Source: Bacteroidales bacterium (GTDB lineage: Bacteria; Bacteroidota; Bacteroidia; Bacteroidales; M50B96). From it: a DNA stretch of 64,000 nucleotides. Made by a program: the position numbers and the translations under genes. Every line of letters begins with the position of its first letter. The stretch's first letter is position 1. The notes under the pieces were generated by a model. It saw only the letters and a program-made list of their open reading frames with translations. It did no database searches and was not told the DNA's origin. Positions 8,321-18,667 of the stretch are shown piece after piece. The stretch covers positions 1-64,000 of the forward strand of contig JAIOYV010000006.1 of assembly GCA_021740905.1 (NCBI GenBank). Reading direction: 5' to 3'.

Positions 8321-9520
8321 ATGTACGGAGAATATAAAGAATTCCTTCAACAGGAATTGAAACAAATACAGGATGAAGGCCTCTACAAAAACGAACGGAT
8401 TTTAACTACTGCACAGGGTGTGCAAATAAAAACCGTGAGGGGTCTCAATGTCTTGAATTTTTGCGCCAACAATTATTTGGGCTTGTCGTCCGACCCACGG
8501 GTTATGGCGGCTGCCAACTATACTTTTTTCAAGTACGGGTACGGGATGGCTTCGGTGCGGTTTATCTGTGGCACGCAGGAAGTCCACAAAGACCTTGAAA
8601 AGCGTTTGAGCGATTTCCTTGGCATGGAAGATACTATTTTGTATTCATCGGCTTTCGATGCAAACGGGGGAGTTTTTGAGCCTTTGCTGGGCGAGGATTC
8701 GGCGATTATCTCCGATGCCCTCAACCATGCCTCGATTATTGATGGCGTGCGTTTGTGCAAGGCACAGCGTTTTCGTTACAACAACAACGACATGGCCGAT
8801 TTGGAAACCCAATTGATCGCAGCTAAAGATGCCCGTTTTAAAATGATTGTTTCCGATGGTGTATTTTCGATGGACGGCATCATTGCCCAAGTTGACAAAA
8901 TCTGTGATCTGGCCGATAAATACGATGCCCTCGTGATGATCGACGATTCTCATGCTACCGGTTTTGTGGGTAAGAATGGCCGGGGCAGCCACGAGTATTG
9001 CAATGCCATGGGCCGGGTCGATATTATCTCCACTACTTTTGGCAAGGCACTGGGTGGCGCATCGGGTGGTTGTATCTCCGGGCGACAAGAAATCATCGAC
9101 CTGCTTCGTCAGCGTTCACGGCCTTATCTGTTTTCAAACTCGGTGGTACCGGGCATTGCCGGGGCAACTATCGAAGTATTAAAAATCCTGACCGAAAGCA
9201 CCGAACTCCGCGACAAGCTTGAGGCAAACACTAAGATGTTCCGAAAAGGAATGACTGCTGCCGGATTTAATCTGGGCACCGGAACCCATTCGATATGTCC
9301 GGTAATGTTAGGTCACTTGCCAAACGATGCACAGGTATCGCAAAATTTCGCCAACGAATTGTTGGAAGAAGGCATTTATGTGATTGGGTTCTATTATCCG
9401 GTTGTCCCAAAAGGGCAATCGCGCATAAGGGTGCAAATTAGTGCCGCCCACAGCGAAGATCATATTAATTTTGCGATTGAAAAGTTTACTAAAGTAGGGA
9501 AGAAATTAGGGGCAATTTAA
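8321..9520 (+). CDS. kbl: glycine C-acetyltransferase (2-amino-3-ketobutyrate CoA ligase)
   Basis: 399 residues, the normal length for Kbl and the alpha-oxoamine synthase family of fold-type I PLP enzymes. The PLP lysine is K242 in [13 protein letters not shown], and the aspartate contacting the pyridine nitrogen is in [10 protein letters not shown] (near 206-213). N-terminal residues [15 protein letters not shown] and [14 protein letters not shown] are characteristic. It condenses glycine with acetyl-CoA, or in reverse cleaves 2-amino-3-ketobutyrate from threonine dehydrogenase in threonine catabolism. No tdh gene is adjacent. Related family members such as serine palmitoyltransferase are possible, but the overall pattern is Kbl-like. 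A strong terminator follows. Confidence 0.92.
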   Translation: MYGEYKEFLQQELKQIQDEGLYKNERILTTAQGVQIKTVRGLNVLNFCANNYLGLSSDPRVMAAANYTFFKYGYGMASVRFICGTQEVHKDLEKRLSDFLGMEDTILYSSAFDANGGVFEPLLGEDSAIISDALNHASIIDGVRLCKAQRFRYNNNDMADLETQLIAAKDARFKMIVSDGVFSMDGIIAQVDKICDLADKYDALVMIDDSHATGFVGKNGRGSHEYCNAMGRVDIISTTFGKALGGASGGCISGRQEIIDLLRQRSRPYLFSNSVVPGIAGATIEVLKILTESTELRDKLEANTKMFRKGMTAAGFNLGTGTHSICPVMLGHLPNDAQVSQNFANELLEEGIYVIGFYYPVVPKGQSRIRVQISAAHSEDHINFAIEKFTKVGKKLGAI

Positions 9521-9540
9521 TCTGCATATTCTTTCAACCA

Positions 9541-9583
9541 TAAAAATACCCTGTCGATAATTCATATTGACAGGGTATTTTTA
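9541..9583. terminator. bidirectional intrinsic terminator between kbl and sprA
   Basis: 15-bp perfect stem (TAAAAATACCCTGTC at 9541-9555, complement at 9569-9583) with a 13-nt loop. A-runs and T-runs at both ends let it serve convergent kbl and sprA. Confidence 0.9.
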
Positions 9584-9615
9584 TTAGTTCAAAAACGAAA
9601 CACGAAACCAAAAAA

Positions 9616-12600
9616 CTACATAAGTGTAAACCTAATACTGAACCCAATGCTTGTATTCGAAGTTGGGAACGACAAACTCACATACGGTTTATTGTTTGAG
9701 TAATCGGTGAAGAACCGTACATTGAAACGCTCACTCAACACATAATCAGCATTGAACTTAATGCCAATAATCCGTTGCCCCGATGTAATTTGGTCAGGGC
9801 GTTGTAGTCCTGAAGTCGCTTGATTGGGCAAATCGGCAACCTGTCGAAGAATAGTCCAGTTTTGGCGTAAGGAGAAGTCGATCCGCATGGTGAGATCTGA
9901 CTTAAATTCCTTTCCCGAAATATATAGTTTCAGATCCTGAATCCGGTATCCCCCCCCAATAACATATTCCTGGCTGCGTACCTCTGTTAATTGTTGATTT
10001 GAGAATGCAAGTGTAAGGTTACGGGTTTTCTTTACCTCCAGCTTTGTAGTAAGGCTATTGTTCCAGGTAAGGTCGAAATTGATAAGCGGGCTAAATTGCT
10101 CGTTTATCGACACTGAATTTATCTCTTGCTGGGGAAGGAAATTATTCAGAAGGTCACGGGTCATCGAAAAACCATCTTCATTGCTCACAAATTCAAGGTT
10201 GGTATTGTACGACCCAACATTGTAAGTAGAACGGTAGGTATGACCGATGGAGACTGTTTTAAAATATTTCTGCACCAATTCGACCTTCGACAACCCATCC
10301 CAGGTAATGCGCCAGTTGGGCTTTAGGTGCCACACTGAAGGAAATACATCGAGGGTGATTCTACTGGGGTCAATTTTTCCGTAAGCAGATAAAAATGCAG
10401 GTATTAAAACTTCCTGTGAAGTAAGCCCGTAACCATCGGGATAGCCATCGGCATCAGCGGCTCCGGTGTAACTGGGATCAGAGGCAAAACGCTCGTTACG
10501 TAAACGTTCGGCAATAGTAATCCTAGAGTCCTTAAATTTCTGGAATACTTCGGATGAATAATCGTCGCCCAATTTCTCAAAAGCAGTGCCCCAAGTCCCG
10601 AAAGACATTGAGAAATTTCCGGTAATCTTTCGGCTGTTGGCTGTGAAAACACCATTTTCATCAGCCAGATAAAATTCTGTCACATTTTCCGAAAAGCTGC
10701 GATTGGCAGTCACATCGATCCGCATACTTTCGAGGGGTTGTATCGAACTCCTTAAATTAATGGTCTGGGTAGAGTTCATCGTAAATGGTGAATTCAACGT
10801 AGGATCGGTCGAGAGCCACCCTTTTTCTGCCGCATCAACAGCAAATTGATCGTCCTGCCAACCCAGAATAAAGGGCACTCCGGGTGCGATCCCTCCCCCT
10901 TCATAATTTTCTGTTCCAAAGAATTTGGTCTCGGGAAGATAGCCGGGCAATATTGTCCCGTTATTGAAGGAGTATGAAATGGACAAGTTTTTCACGCTCA
11001 TCATAAGGGCAACGCTTCTTTCGAGGATAATTCTCAGGTAATTGGGCCTCACTTTTTTACGCCCCTTTACACTTATCCTTGCGTTTTCCATGTCCTTATC
11101 AATCTTATAGGTGACCCGGTTTTCGTTCACAATTTTCTGTTGACCGAACAATCGGTTCCCCAGCGAGTCGTACACGGTAACCTGCACATCTTCTGTTTCC
11201 AATTGGTGGTTAATCGATTTTGGGATATTGGCCTTAAAACTTACCCCATCTTTGGTATACTCCACATGCTCGGTTTCTCCATCGTCTTCTTCTTCGCCGT
11301 CCTTACCGCCTTTGCCCTTCGGACTTTTCGATCTGGCTCCTTGTCCTCTGGATCCGCCGCCGCGGCCTCCATATTTTTGGTTTATTTCTTTCAAATAAGG
11401 GACTTTATTGTAAATGGTTAGCAAGTTTGCCTGTCCGTTAAACTGGCTTGTCGAAGAGTTTTTAATGGTATTCCCCAAGGTAATGGTATCCGAAAGAATG
11501 GGGCTTGCCGTCCAGTCGTAGGTAGCATTATAGCGTGTCGACAGGGTTACCCACTCCAACAATGGCAAGCGATTTATAGGCACATTCCAGTTTATGTTCA
11601 CCATTTGGCGATATTGGGTAGTACGGCCAAAATTCCTTATGTTTTGCCAAACCGAGTCACGCCATGCCTGGTATACTTCCTTATCTCCATCTTTATCTAC
11701 AATCCCATCAGGCTCATCAATCCTTGCCTGGTTGGTGGCTGAGAAATCCATCTTTATCGATCTCGACAAATCATACTTCAAATCGTACTGCCGGTTCCAG
11801 GTAAAGTTTTTATTATAGGTAGGTGGGATAATTACATCTGCATTGTTCAAATAATTGGTGCTGATATTGCGCAACTGAACCGCTTGGTAGTCGCGGTTAA
11901 GATCGGAACGAAAAGCGATTTGTTGAGGCAAGTAATAAAAATTAAAATCCTTGACCAAGCGCATGGCCTTCGATTTCATAAGCTTGCCCGATGCCTTTTT
12001 AAATGGGCTTACATTGGTGGGCCGGGTACTATAATTATAGGCCAGCCCTCCCCGGTAGTTCTTTTGTAGGTTGTATTCGGTATTTATATTTCGTGAAAAG
12101 ATTTCGCTATAGGCATAACTTACCGAAAAGTTCGATATATCGTAAATCTTTGGCTGCTCCATGCCCCGTTTGGTTATCTGAACATTGGTAAAATTAAGGC
12201 TCTTCCTCCTGGTATAATCCTGTGCAGCATGTTTAATCGAATCTCTGTCGTGTTTGTTTGCGGCATTGTCAAGGGCAATATCGAATGGGATATCCGGGTC
12301 GAGTGGGTTGTATTCAGGATTGCTTACCGACTCACTAATACCTACGTACATGGGGATCCGAACTCCAGACTCCTCGGAGAAGAACTTGCCCAATTCGAGG
12401 TTCGACGAAATATCATAGGCATAGGTCTCTTCTTTGTTTCGCTCGCTCACTTTTTTCTCGATACTCCCAAAACCTGGCTTGCTAGTGCTCCCAGCTATGG
12501 TGATATTTCCAAAATCGGCCAACTTGGCCATTATCCTTGCATTCGCCGCCCATCCACCGTTTTCGTCGAAATCGGTGAGGCGCAATTCGTTCAACCAAAC

Positions 12601-15600
12601 TTCGCCCGATTTGGGCAGGCCATCGTCCCAGTCGTCGGCAAATTCGGAGTTTGCTTTTGGGTTCCGGATACCGATCATAATTGTCCGGATATTGCTCAGG
12701 TTGGGGTTTCCCATTATGGTAACCTTGTTATGAGGATAACCATCTTCACCAACCCTGTCTTCATCGAAGATCGAAAAAGGGGAGGTAATGTTCACATTGA
12801 TGGGGTCGGCACGATTGCGATCGTTGCGAAGCTGTTTCACGGTTTGAAATGCTTCTAAAGAAATATCGATGCGGTTGATATCGGGCCAAACTAATTTACG
12901 GTCGTTGTTGTCGTCGTTGTTATAATACCCCAGCTCGGTAAGTTTAAGTGGGACTTCATACTCATAGAAGTTAGCTTTATAATCGGATCCCAGGCGGATG
13001 AAAACCCGCAGGTCGTCATCGTTCAGGATGTCGCTCAAAGCTTCGGCATGAACCTCCATTTTTAATCGTTTATACTGTCGAATGTCCATATCGACCGAAC
13101 GGTAGGCTGCACGGGCATCACCGTCTTCGAGGTTTTGGACACTAAGCACAATCGACTGTTCGTTCAACTGCCGCAACTGGGGGTTGGTTGGGTCGATAAC
13201 CCTGTCGATACCCGGAGGTAGTACATAGTTGACCGGTGTACGGGAACCGTTTTCTTCAATATTAACTGCGGAAACGTCGAAGGCGGCATCGATGGGCTGT
13301 GGTGTTGGTTCGTATTCCCCGGGCCCGCGAAGGCTCAGGTTGTACTTGCGCCATTCGCCACGTACCAAGTCCATTTTCGCAAAGCGAAGGATTACATCCT
13401 CGTCAAAATCGCGGAGAAACAACCTCATAAAGCGGATCGATTTAAAATCGGAAATAGAACCTACTACCTTGTCGGGTTCGTAAACCGGTATTTTAAATTG
13501 ATACCATTTTACTTCACTCTTTTTTCCATTTTTTAAAGTCACCGACGCAGTTACCACATCGTTGATGTATTTTCTATCGTGACGAAGGTTTTGATAGGTA
13601 AAAGGAACTACATATTGATAATAGCTTTCTCCTTCGCTCAAGGTATTGTCGCGGTTTATGTCTTCGGCATCAGGAATGTTGGTGGCTGTTGTGGGGTAAG
13701 CCTCGCTCGATTGCTCGGTGGCAGGCGAATTACCTTCCATGCTGTTGAATCTCTTATAGCGGTCGAGGATGCTTACCTGTGCCGCATCGTAATCGCCGCC
13801 CCTGAAATAGTGGTAGTCGTCGTTCGAGGGGTCGTTTTGTATTTGATCGTAAGCTGCCTGGTTCAGTTCCCCAATATTGTAGAGCGAATCGATCTCGGCG
13901 AGATAATCGGTAAAAAAGCCTTGCTCCTGGCCAAACTGACTCGATAAACCATCGAAACCAATATCCTGATATGGCCTGCCGTCGATGTTGTTGTCGAAGG
14001 CATTTACCAGCGACTGCACCAAAGGAACGCGCCCCCAGGCTGTGGTATCGACAAATGCCAATGCAGGGTCGTCGGAGGTAGGATAGCCGTTTTCAAAAGC
14101 TTTTCGCGAATCTTTCAAAATATCTTCTGAAATATTACCCAGGTTGAAATACAGATTCCCACCCGTATGCGAACTGTCGGCATCCTCGGCAAAGGGGTCC
14201 ATCACCCAAAATTCGATAAACTCGATATTGGCCGACTCAAAATCGCTGGTTTCAATTTTACGCATTATACCACCCCACCGGCTCGATGGATTTTCCAGCA
14301 AACCACTGCCGTCCTTTCTCAAACCATCGGAATAAGCGGAGGGACCAGTTTCGTAATTATATTGTCCTCTTTCAGAAGGGTAAAAAGCCAGGTTCAACAC
14401 AGGGATATTGGTGGGGATCCCGTTGGGTGTTTCTTTGTTTGGGAATATTTCCTTTTCGAAAATCTCGCGCACAAAATGCGAGGATTGCTGGTCTGCATCG
14501 CTTGCAATATGTCCCGGTGTGGTATTGTTGTTTCGAAGGAAAAGTGGGTCGATGTTGTACCAGGCCAGACGTGCCCGGTTAAAACCATAAGCCAGGTCAT
14601 TGTTCAGCTTGGCTTCGGGGAACAAATTGTCCTGCATTTGGGGTGTACTGGCAAGCACCCATGCCCCAATAGTTTTTATGTCGATGGATGTTTTGCTGCC
14701 CTCAAAATCATCAATATAAGAAACCCCGTTTTTGTCGATGGCTTTCGAGTGGCCTGGTATCAACTGGGCGAATTCACCATACGCTGTGATTGACGATTTC
14801 TCTTTGGTTTCGATAAACGGTAACCAGTCGACCATTTTGGTAAGGAAGGGGACATCAGTACGGTAATTGGCATCGAAACCCCAAATAGTATTTGAAATGG
14901 GTTCGTCGCCAATATTTACTTTCGAGGTCAGTGGCCGTTCGGTCAGGTTCAGCACAGTGGCTCCAATGTTGAAATCCTGGTTGAAGCGATAATCGAGGTG
15001 TGTCCCCAAAAGGGTTTTCGACTGGATGTTGAACATCGAATTGCTTTCGAGCGATATGCTGATCGGCGTGCCCGATTCCAGCAACCCGGCATTGATTATC
15101 TTCACACGGCCCAGGGTATAGTCGACGGTGTAGTCCTGGTTTTCGGTCAACTGCATCCCACCGGCGGTTACTTTTACCGAACCTTGCGGCACGTTTAGGG
15201 CGTTCAGCGAAATCTCCGAACTCGACGACGACTGGTAGGTTCCCGCCAGGTAAAATTTATTCTTTTCGGCTTGATTGGCGGCAGTGGTTTTGGTTGAATC
15301 GTATAATTCCTCATACACATACTTTTCAGCAATTGCATCAAAGTCGGGATTGCCACCGGTGATTTTTTTGCGCAGGAACGAACCAAAAGGCTCGCGGACC
15401 GGAAAGATAATCCGGCCATTCGACGGGTTGATGGTGACACCGGTCACAAAATCGAAGAAACCATCTGGCGAAGGGTCGAGGTTCGAGTTGAGATTGTCGA
15501 GATTAAGCGCCTGCAACAAGGGCATCCCGTTTATCCCACCATCGGCAGCCTTAGGCCCCTCAGCAATGTAGTTAATGGATGTACCTGTAAGGTCGTTCTG

Positions 15601-17337
15601 GTACATTACATTCAGCATAAAATCTTGTGGGTTTACCTGATAGGCACCAATTGCGTAAATGTTTTTCATCATCAGCTCCCAGGTCGGGTTGATGCGTGTT
15701 TTAGGTGGAGAACCGAATTTTACTGTTGGTGATAAATAAGTCCCCTTTAGCAATTTTAGGATAAGTGCATTGGGGTCGGCGGGTGCTTCCGACGAAAATT
15801 CACCTACCTGATAGGTTTTTCCCAGTACAGTGTATTCAAAGGCAACGGCCAAAACCTCATCGGTGTTCAAGGCCGAATTCAGCGATATATAACCCAGGTT
15901 ATTGTTGATGGTATATTCAGACTGGTTCAGCTTCCGGGCTTTTTCAACTTTTTCGTAATCTTGTCCCGATAGAAATTCTTCGCCCACAAAGTATCCCGTA
16001 CCAAGTATGGTCGAGACCTGGCTGACATCGCGGATACCAGCATAATCAACCGACATTTTTCGATAAAGATCATTTACATTATTGTTTGGGTAAGGTGCCA
16101 GGGATAAATCGGGGGTGGCAATAATTTCGTTGAAGATGTTCGAGTTTCCAGCATACAACCCATATTCAGGATTAGTAGGGTTTGCATATCGCGCTTCACC
16201 CAAATCGAGGAAAGCAACCAAGTTACGCGCTTCGGTAAAGTTCCCGCTTTTGTTGGTCACCCATACTTCCACCTTGTTAATGGTTACACCGGAAGTAATA
16301 ATGGGCATATTGCGCAACGATTCATCGTAGTGGTCCTTGAAATATTGCGACAGGAAAAAGTGTTTGTTGGCTTCGTATTCATCGCCCCAAACTTCGAAAT
16401 CCTGAAGCTGCGCGCCACCCTCCACAGTGATTTGCGACGATTCGCCTTTTTGTTGAGAGAACACAGTAGTCATCCTTAGTTTCCCAAACTGAAGTTCGGT
16501 CTTTATCCCAAACAAGCTTTGGCTACCGGTAATCAGAGTTCCCGATAGGGGAAGTGTAACATCACCAGCCTCAATCACCTGTATAATTTCGTCCTCTTTG
16601 CCCTCGTAGCGAAGGTTCATTTTATTTTCGAATTCGAAAGTCGACTCTGTATTATAGTTGGTCTGAATGCGCATTTTGTCACCGATCTGGCCGGTCACGT
16701 TCATTTGTATTTTTTCCTGAAAATCAAAAGTTGTTGTACGCCTAAGTTTAACCGGCAGCGAAGGGTTGTCGGTCTTCTGGATATTGACGCCAAAGATCAG
16801 CTCGGCAGATCCCTGTGGCTGTATGTTGATGGTATTGGATCCAAAAATATGATCGAATATTTCGCCCCCCACGTGCAGTTTTGGGATCAACGAACTTTGG
16901 TTGGCAAAGCTTTCACCTCGTGCACGCTGGCGAAAATAGTCCTTAGCCGATTTATTAAAATCATACTCCACATACTCGCTCACGGTCATTGAGCCTGGTC
17001 TGCGGTAATCGAGATTTCCGATTTTTTGTTTGAAAACGTATTGCCCTGTTACAGGGTCGAATTCAACCGTTGTGCTAATGTTGGAGGGCCTGCGTAAATC
17101 GAGGCCTGAAGGTTCGTCGTTGAAATTGTTTACGGGGTATTCGTCCTCATCATCGAAAGGATATTGCAAATTCACATCGCCGGTATCGGGGATTTGGACC
17201 AACTTATCGGAAGGGATCTCATCAAACGGAAAATAATCCACCACATCCCTTGTGCTATAAGCCTGACTGGCCCATATACCTGAGATGAAAAAACCGGAGA
17301 TGATGACTATTGTTAAATACCTGACTATCTCTTTCAA
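9616..17337 (-). CDS. sprA: SprA, T9SS outer-membrane translocon
   Basis: 2573 residues, in the size range of SprA/Sov, the very large single-chain beta-barrel that forms the protein-conducting channel of the type IX secretion system. The N-terminus has a signal sequence (TIVIISGFFISGIWA). Recognisable SprA traits are the RIQTNYNTESTFEFENKMNL segment, the long repeats of beta-strands with alternating hydrophobics, and an outer-membrane-type C-terminus ending in SIGFSIRFTLM. Around residues 1985-2015 lies a Gly/Arg/Lys then Glu/Asp-rich low-complexity insert. It exports the sorting-domain proteins encoded elsewhere in the window (33780 and 37892). ruvA lies just upstream on the same strand. 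Confidence 0.95.
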   Translation of the reverse strand: MKEIVRYLTIVIISGFFISGIWASQAYSTRDVVDYFPFDEIPSDKLVQIPDTGDVNLQYPFDDEDEYPVNNFNDEPSGLDLRRPSNISTTVEFDPVTGQYVFKQKIGNLDYRRPGSMTVSEYVEYDFNKSAKDYFRQRARGESFANQSSLIPKLHVGGEIFDHIFGSNTINIQPQGSAELIFGVNIQKTDNPSLPVKLRRTTTFDFQEKIQMNVTGQIGDKMRIQTNYNTESTFEFENKMNLRYEGKEDEIIQVIEAGDVTLPLSGTLITGSQSLFGIKTELQFGKLRMTTVFSQQKGESSQITVEGGAQLQDFEVWGDEYEANKHFFLSQYFKDHYDESLRNMPIITSGVTINKVEVWVTNKSGNFTEARNLVAFLDLGEARYANPTNPEYGLYAGNSNIFNEIIATPDLSLAPYPNNNVNDLYRKMSVDYAGIRDVSQVSTILGTGYFVGEEFLSGQDYEKVEKARKLNQSEYTINNNLGYISLNSALNTDEVLAVAFEYTVLGKTYQVGEFSSEAPADPNALILKLLKGTYLSPTVKFGSPPKTRINPTWELMMKNIYAIGAYQVNPQDFMLNVMYQNDLTGTSINYIAEGPKAADGGINGMPLLQALNLDNLNSNLDPSPDGFFDFVTGVTINPSNGRIIFPVREPFGSFLRKKITGGNPDFDAIAEKYVYEELYDSTKTTAANQAEKNKFYLAGTYQSSSSSEISLNALNVPQGSVKVTAGGMQLTENQDYTVDYTLGRVKIINAGLLESGTPISISLESNSMFNIQSKTLLGTHLDYRFNQDFNIGATVLNLTERPLTSKVNIGDEPISNTIWGFDANYRTDVPFLTKMVDWLPFIETKEKSSITAYGEFAQLIPGHSKAIDKNGVSYIDDFEGSKTSIDIKTIGAWVLASTPQMQDNLFPEAKLNNDLAYGFNRARLAWYNIDPLFLRNNNTTPGHIASDADQQSSHFVREIFEKEIFPNKETPNGIPTNIPVLNLAFYPSERGQYNYETGPSAYSDGLRKDGSGLLENPSSRWGGIMRKIETSDFESANIEFIEFWVMDPFAEDADSSHTGGNLYFNLGNISEDILKDSRKAFENGYPTSDDPALAFVDTTAWGRVPLVQSLVNAFDNNIDGRPYQDIGFDGLSSQFGQEQGFFTDYLAEIDSLYNIGELNQAAYDQIQNDPSNDDYHYFRGGDYDAAQVSILDRYKRFNSMEGNSPATEQSSEAYPTTATNIPDAEDINRDNTLSEGESYYQYVVPFTYQNLRHDRKYINDVVTASVTLKNGKKSEVKWYQFKIPVYEPDKVVGSISDFKSIRFMRLFLRDFDEDVILRFAKMDLVRGEWRKYNLSLRGPGEYEPTPQPIDAAFDVSAVNIEENGSRTPVNYVLPPGIDRVIDPTNPQLRQLNEQSIVLSVQNLEDGDARAAYRSVDMDIRQYKRLKMEVHAEALSDILNDDDLRVFIRLGSDYKANFYEYEVPLKLTELGYYNNDDNNDRKLVWPDINRIDISLEAFQTVKQLRNDRNRADPINVNITSPFSIFDEDRVGEDGYPHNKVTIMGNPNLSNIRTIMIGIRNPKANSEFADDWDDGLPKSGEVWLNELRLTDFDENGGWAANARIMAKLADFGNITIAGSTSKPGFGSIEKKVSERNKEETYAYDISSNLELGKFFSEESGVRIPMYVGISESVSNPEYNPLDPDIPFDIALDNAANKHDRDSIKHAAQDYTRRKSLNFTNVQITKRGMEQPKIYDISNFSVSYAYSEIFSRNINTEYNLQKNYRGGLAYNYSTRPTNVSPFKKASGKLMKSKAMRLVKDFNFYYLPQQIAFRSDLNRDYQAVQLRNISTNYLNNADVIIPPTYNKNFTWNRQYDLKYDLSRSIKMDFSATNQARIDEPDGIVDKDGDKEVYQAWRDSVWQNIRNFGRTTQYRQMVNINWNVPINRLPLLEWVTLSTRYNATYDWTASPILSDTITLGNTIKNSSTSQFNGQANLLTIYNKVPYLKEINQKYGGRGGGSRGQGARSKSPKGKGGKDGEEEDDGETEHVEYTKDGVSFKANIPKSINHQLETEDVQVTVYDSLGNRLFGQQKIVNENRVTYKIDKDMENARISVKGRKKVRPNYLRIILERSVALMMSVKNLSISYSFNNGTILPGYLPETKFFGTENYEGGGIAPGVPFILGWQDDQFAVDAAEKGWLSTDPTLNSPFTMNSTQTINLRSSIQPLESMRIDVTANRSFSENVTEFYLADENGVFTANSRKITGNFSMSFGTWGTAFEKLGDDYSSEVFQKFKDSRITIAERLRNERFASDPSYTGAADADGYPDGYGLTSQEVLIPAFLSAYGKIDPSRITLDVFPSVWHLKPNWRITWDGLSKVELVQKYFKTVSIGHTYRSTYNVGSYNTNLEFVSNEDGFSMTRDLLNNFLPQQEINSVSINEQFSPLINFDLTWNNSLTTKLEVKKTRNLTLAFSNQQLTEVRSQEYVIGGGYRIQDLKLYISGKEFKSDLTMRIDFSLRQNWTILRQVADLPNQATSGLQRPDQITSGQRIIGIKFNADYVLSERFNVRFFTDYSNNKPYVSLSFPTSNTSIGFSIRFTLM

Positions 17338-17384
17338 ACCTAATGTATCTTTTTATAATTGAATCCAAAAAAAAAGCAACTAAA

Positions 17385-17966
17385 CTACAGTTGTTTTAGT
17401 GCTTTCTTAATCAGTTGTTCCACAGTGAGGTTGCTTTCCTGCTTCACAATTTTCCAAATCACTTTTTCAACCGCACTTTTTGCGAACCCCAACATAATTA
17501 ATGCAGATAACGCTTCATCCCTTATAGTATTGCTTCCCTCAATAAAAAATTCTGCTTGCTCATCGCTCTTTCCCACTTTGTCTTTTAGGTCAATGATCAA
17601 ACGCTGGGCAGTTTTAACCCCAATCCCTTTCACACTCTTTATCTGGTCGACATTTCCCGATAGGATTGCATGGCGCACTTCATCGGGCGACATCGACGAT
17701 AAAATCATCCTCCCGGTGTTGGGGCCAATGCCCGAAACCGAGATCAAATGCCTGAAAATATCCCTCTCTGTTTCAGTAAAAAAACCAAACAACAAATGCA
17801 CATCCTCGCGGATTACCTCGTGGATAAATAGTTGACAATCGGCTTTGCCCTGGATGGCCGAAAAAGTATGTAGCGAGATATTTATAAAATAGCCAATGCC
17901 CCTATTTTCCAATACCGCACAGGCCGGAGTAAGCTTAAATAGTTTTCCCTGAATGAATTCGAACAT
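17385..17966 (-). CDS. ruvA: Holliday junction branch migration protein RuvA
   Basis: 193 residues, the expected length. The N-terminal OB fold is followed by two helix-hairpin-helix motifs, VSGIGPNTGRMILS and VKGIGVKTAQRLIIDL, that contact the junction DNA. A flexible linker then leads to the C-terminal three-helix domain III (DEALSALIMLGFAKSAVEKV), which binds RuvB. RuvA tetramers hold four-way junctions for RuvB-driven branch migration and RuvC cleavage; ruvB and ruvC are not in this window. It lies 47 bp upstream of sprA on the same strand, so a shared transcript is likely. Confidence 0.95.
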   Translation of the reverse strand: MFEFIQGKLFKLTPACAVLENRGIGYFINISLHTFSAIQGKADCQLFIHEVIREDVHLLFGFFTETERDIFRHLISVSGIGPNTGRMILSSMSPDEVRHAILSGNVDQIKSVKGIGVKTAQRLIIDLKDKVGKSDEQAEFFIEGSNTIRDEALSALIMLGFAKSAVEKVIWKIVKQESNLTVEQLIKKALKQL

Positions 17967-18056
17967 ATATATCGCCTAAAAAATGAGAGGCAAAAGTAAT
18001 AAAAAAGGAATTGGGAAATTAAGAGATTTGGGAAATTGGGGAAATAGGAAATTGAG

Positions 18057-18083
18057 GTCCACCTACGCTGAAGCTTCGATGGA
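18057..18083. repeat. short REP-like repeat, copy A
   Basis: GTCCACCTACGCTGAAGCTT at 18057-18076 followed by CGATGGA, forming an imperfect palindrome (TCCA...TGGA). The same 20-mer recurs at 46805-46824 with 17 of 20 identities. Confidence 0.45.
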
Positions 18084-18141
18084 TAAAAATTAGGGAATTG
18101 GGGAGCGTTGGGCGATGTGAAAGGCAAATTGGCGGTTAGCT

Positions 18142-18561
18142 TTAACGCCAGGATAGGGCGTTTTTTATTTTTACTATATTCCTTTCTCTTTCAAACGAAT
18201 ACGTTTTGTCTTTCAAAATACTAAGTTCGTAAAGTTGAAGCGCTTTTTCAAGGTATTTTTTTGATGCATCAGAATTGTTACTAAAACCTATTTGAGCAAT
18301 ATATTCTGCTAACCGCTCCATATTCTCAGCTTTAAACCCCTCGAAATTACTTAAATAGGTATTTGATCCTTCCTTGTCCAAAAGAAGAAAATTATCCAGG
18401 TCGAAGTTTAACTCATTTAATAACATTCCCTTCGTATCGTCAACTTGCTTCTCAATATGTATCGCTAATCGATCGTGCCCACCCATAATTTCTTGTCGAA
18501 TAGCACTTAATATCAGTCCAATTTTCTCAATTTCCCTCAATAAGTAGTCTTTTTGTTCCAT
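18142..18561 (-). CDS. hypothetical protein, mostly helical
   Basis: 139 residues, soluble, predicted helical throughout. The start MEQKDYLLREIEKIGLIL resembles the N-terminus of DUF6483-like proteins (a short D-Y-hydrophobic-R-Q-I-E pattern), but I would not assign the family with confidence. The second half (SDASKKYLEKALQLYELSIL) looks like a tetratricopeptide-type helix pair. No catalytic motif is visible. It sits in a low-GC patch between ruvA and a probable lipoprotein gene; no operon partner is close. Confidence 0.6.
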   Translation of the reverse strand: MEQKDYLLREIEKIGLILSAIRQEIMGGHDRLAIHIEKQVDDTKGMLLNELNFDLDNFLLLDKEGSNTYLSNFEGFKAENMERLAEYIAQIGFSNNSDASKKYLEKALQLYELSILKDKTYSFERERNIVKIKNALSWR

Positions 18562-18667
18562 CGTTTTTTAGTAGGTTAGTTTTATAATAGCTTACTTGCC
18601 TGTGGATGGCCAGTAGCGATGTTTTTATGCTATTGGCTATTCTGGTATATTGGCAAATGTTGATTTC

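Noticed and set aside
12229-12858. Plus-strand ORF of 209 codons inside sprA
   Set aside because: Antisense shadow of the sprA frame with no recognisable protein.
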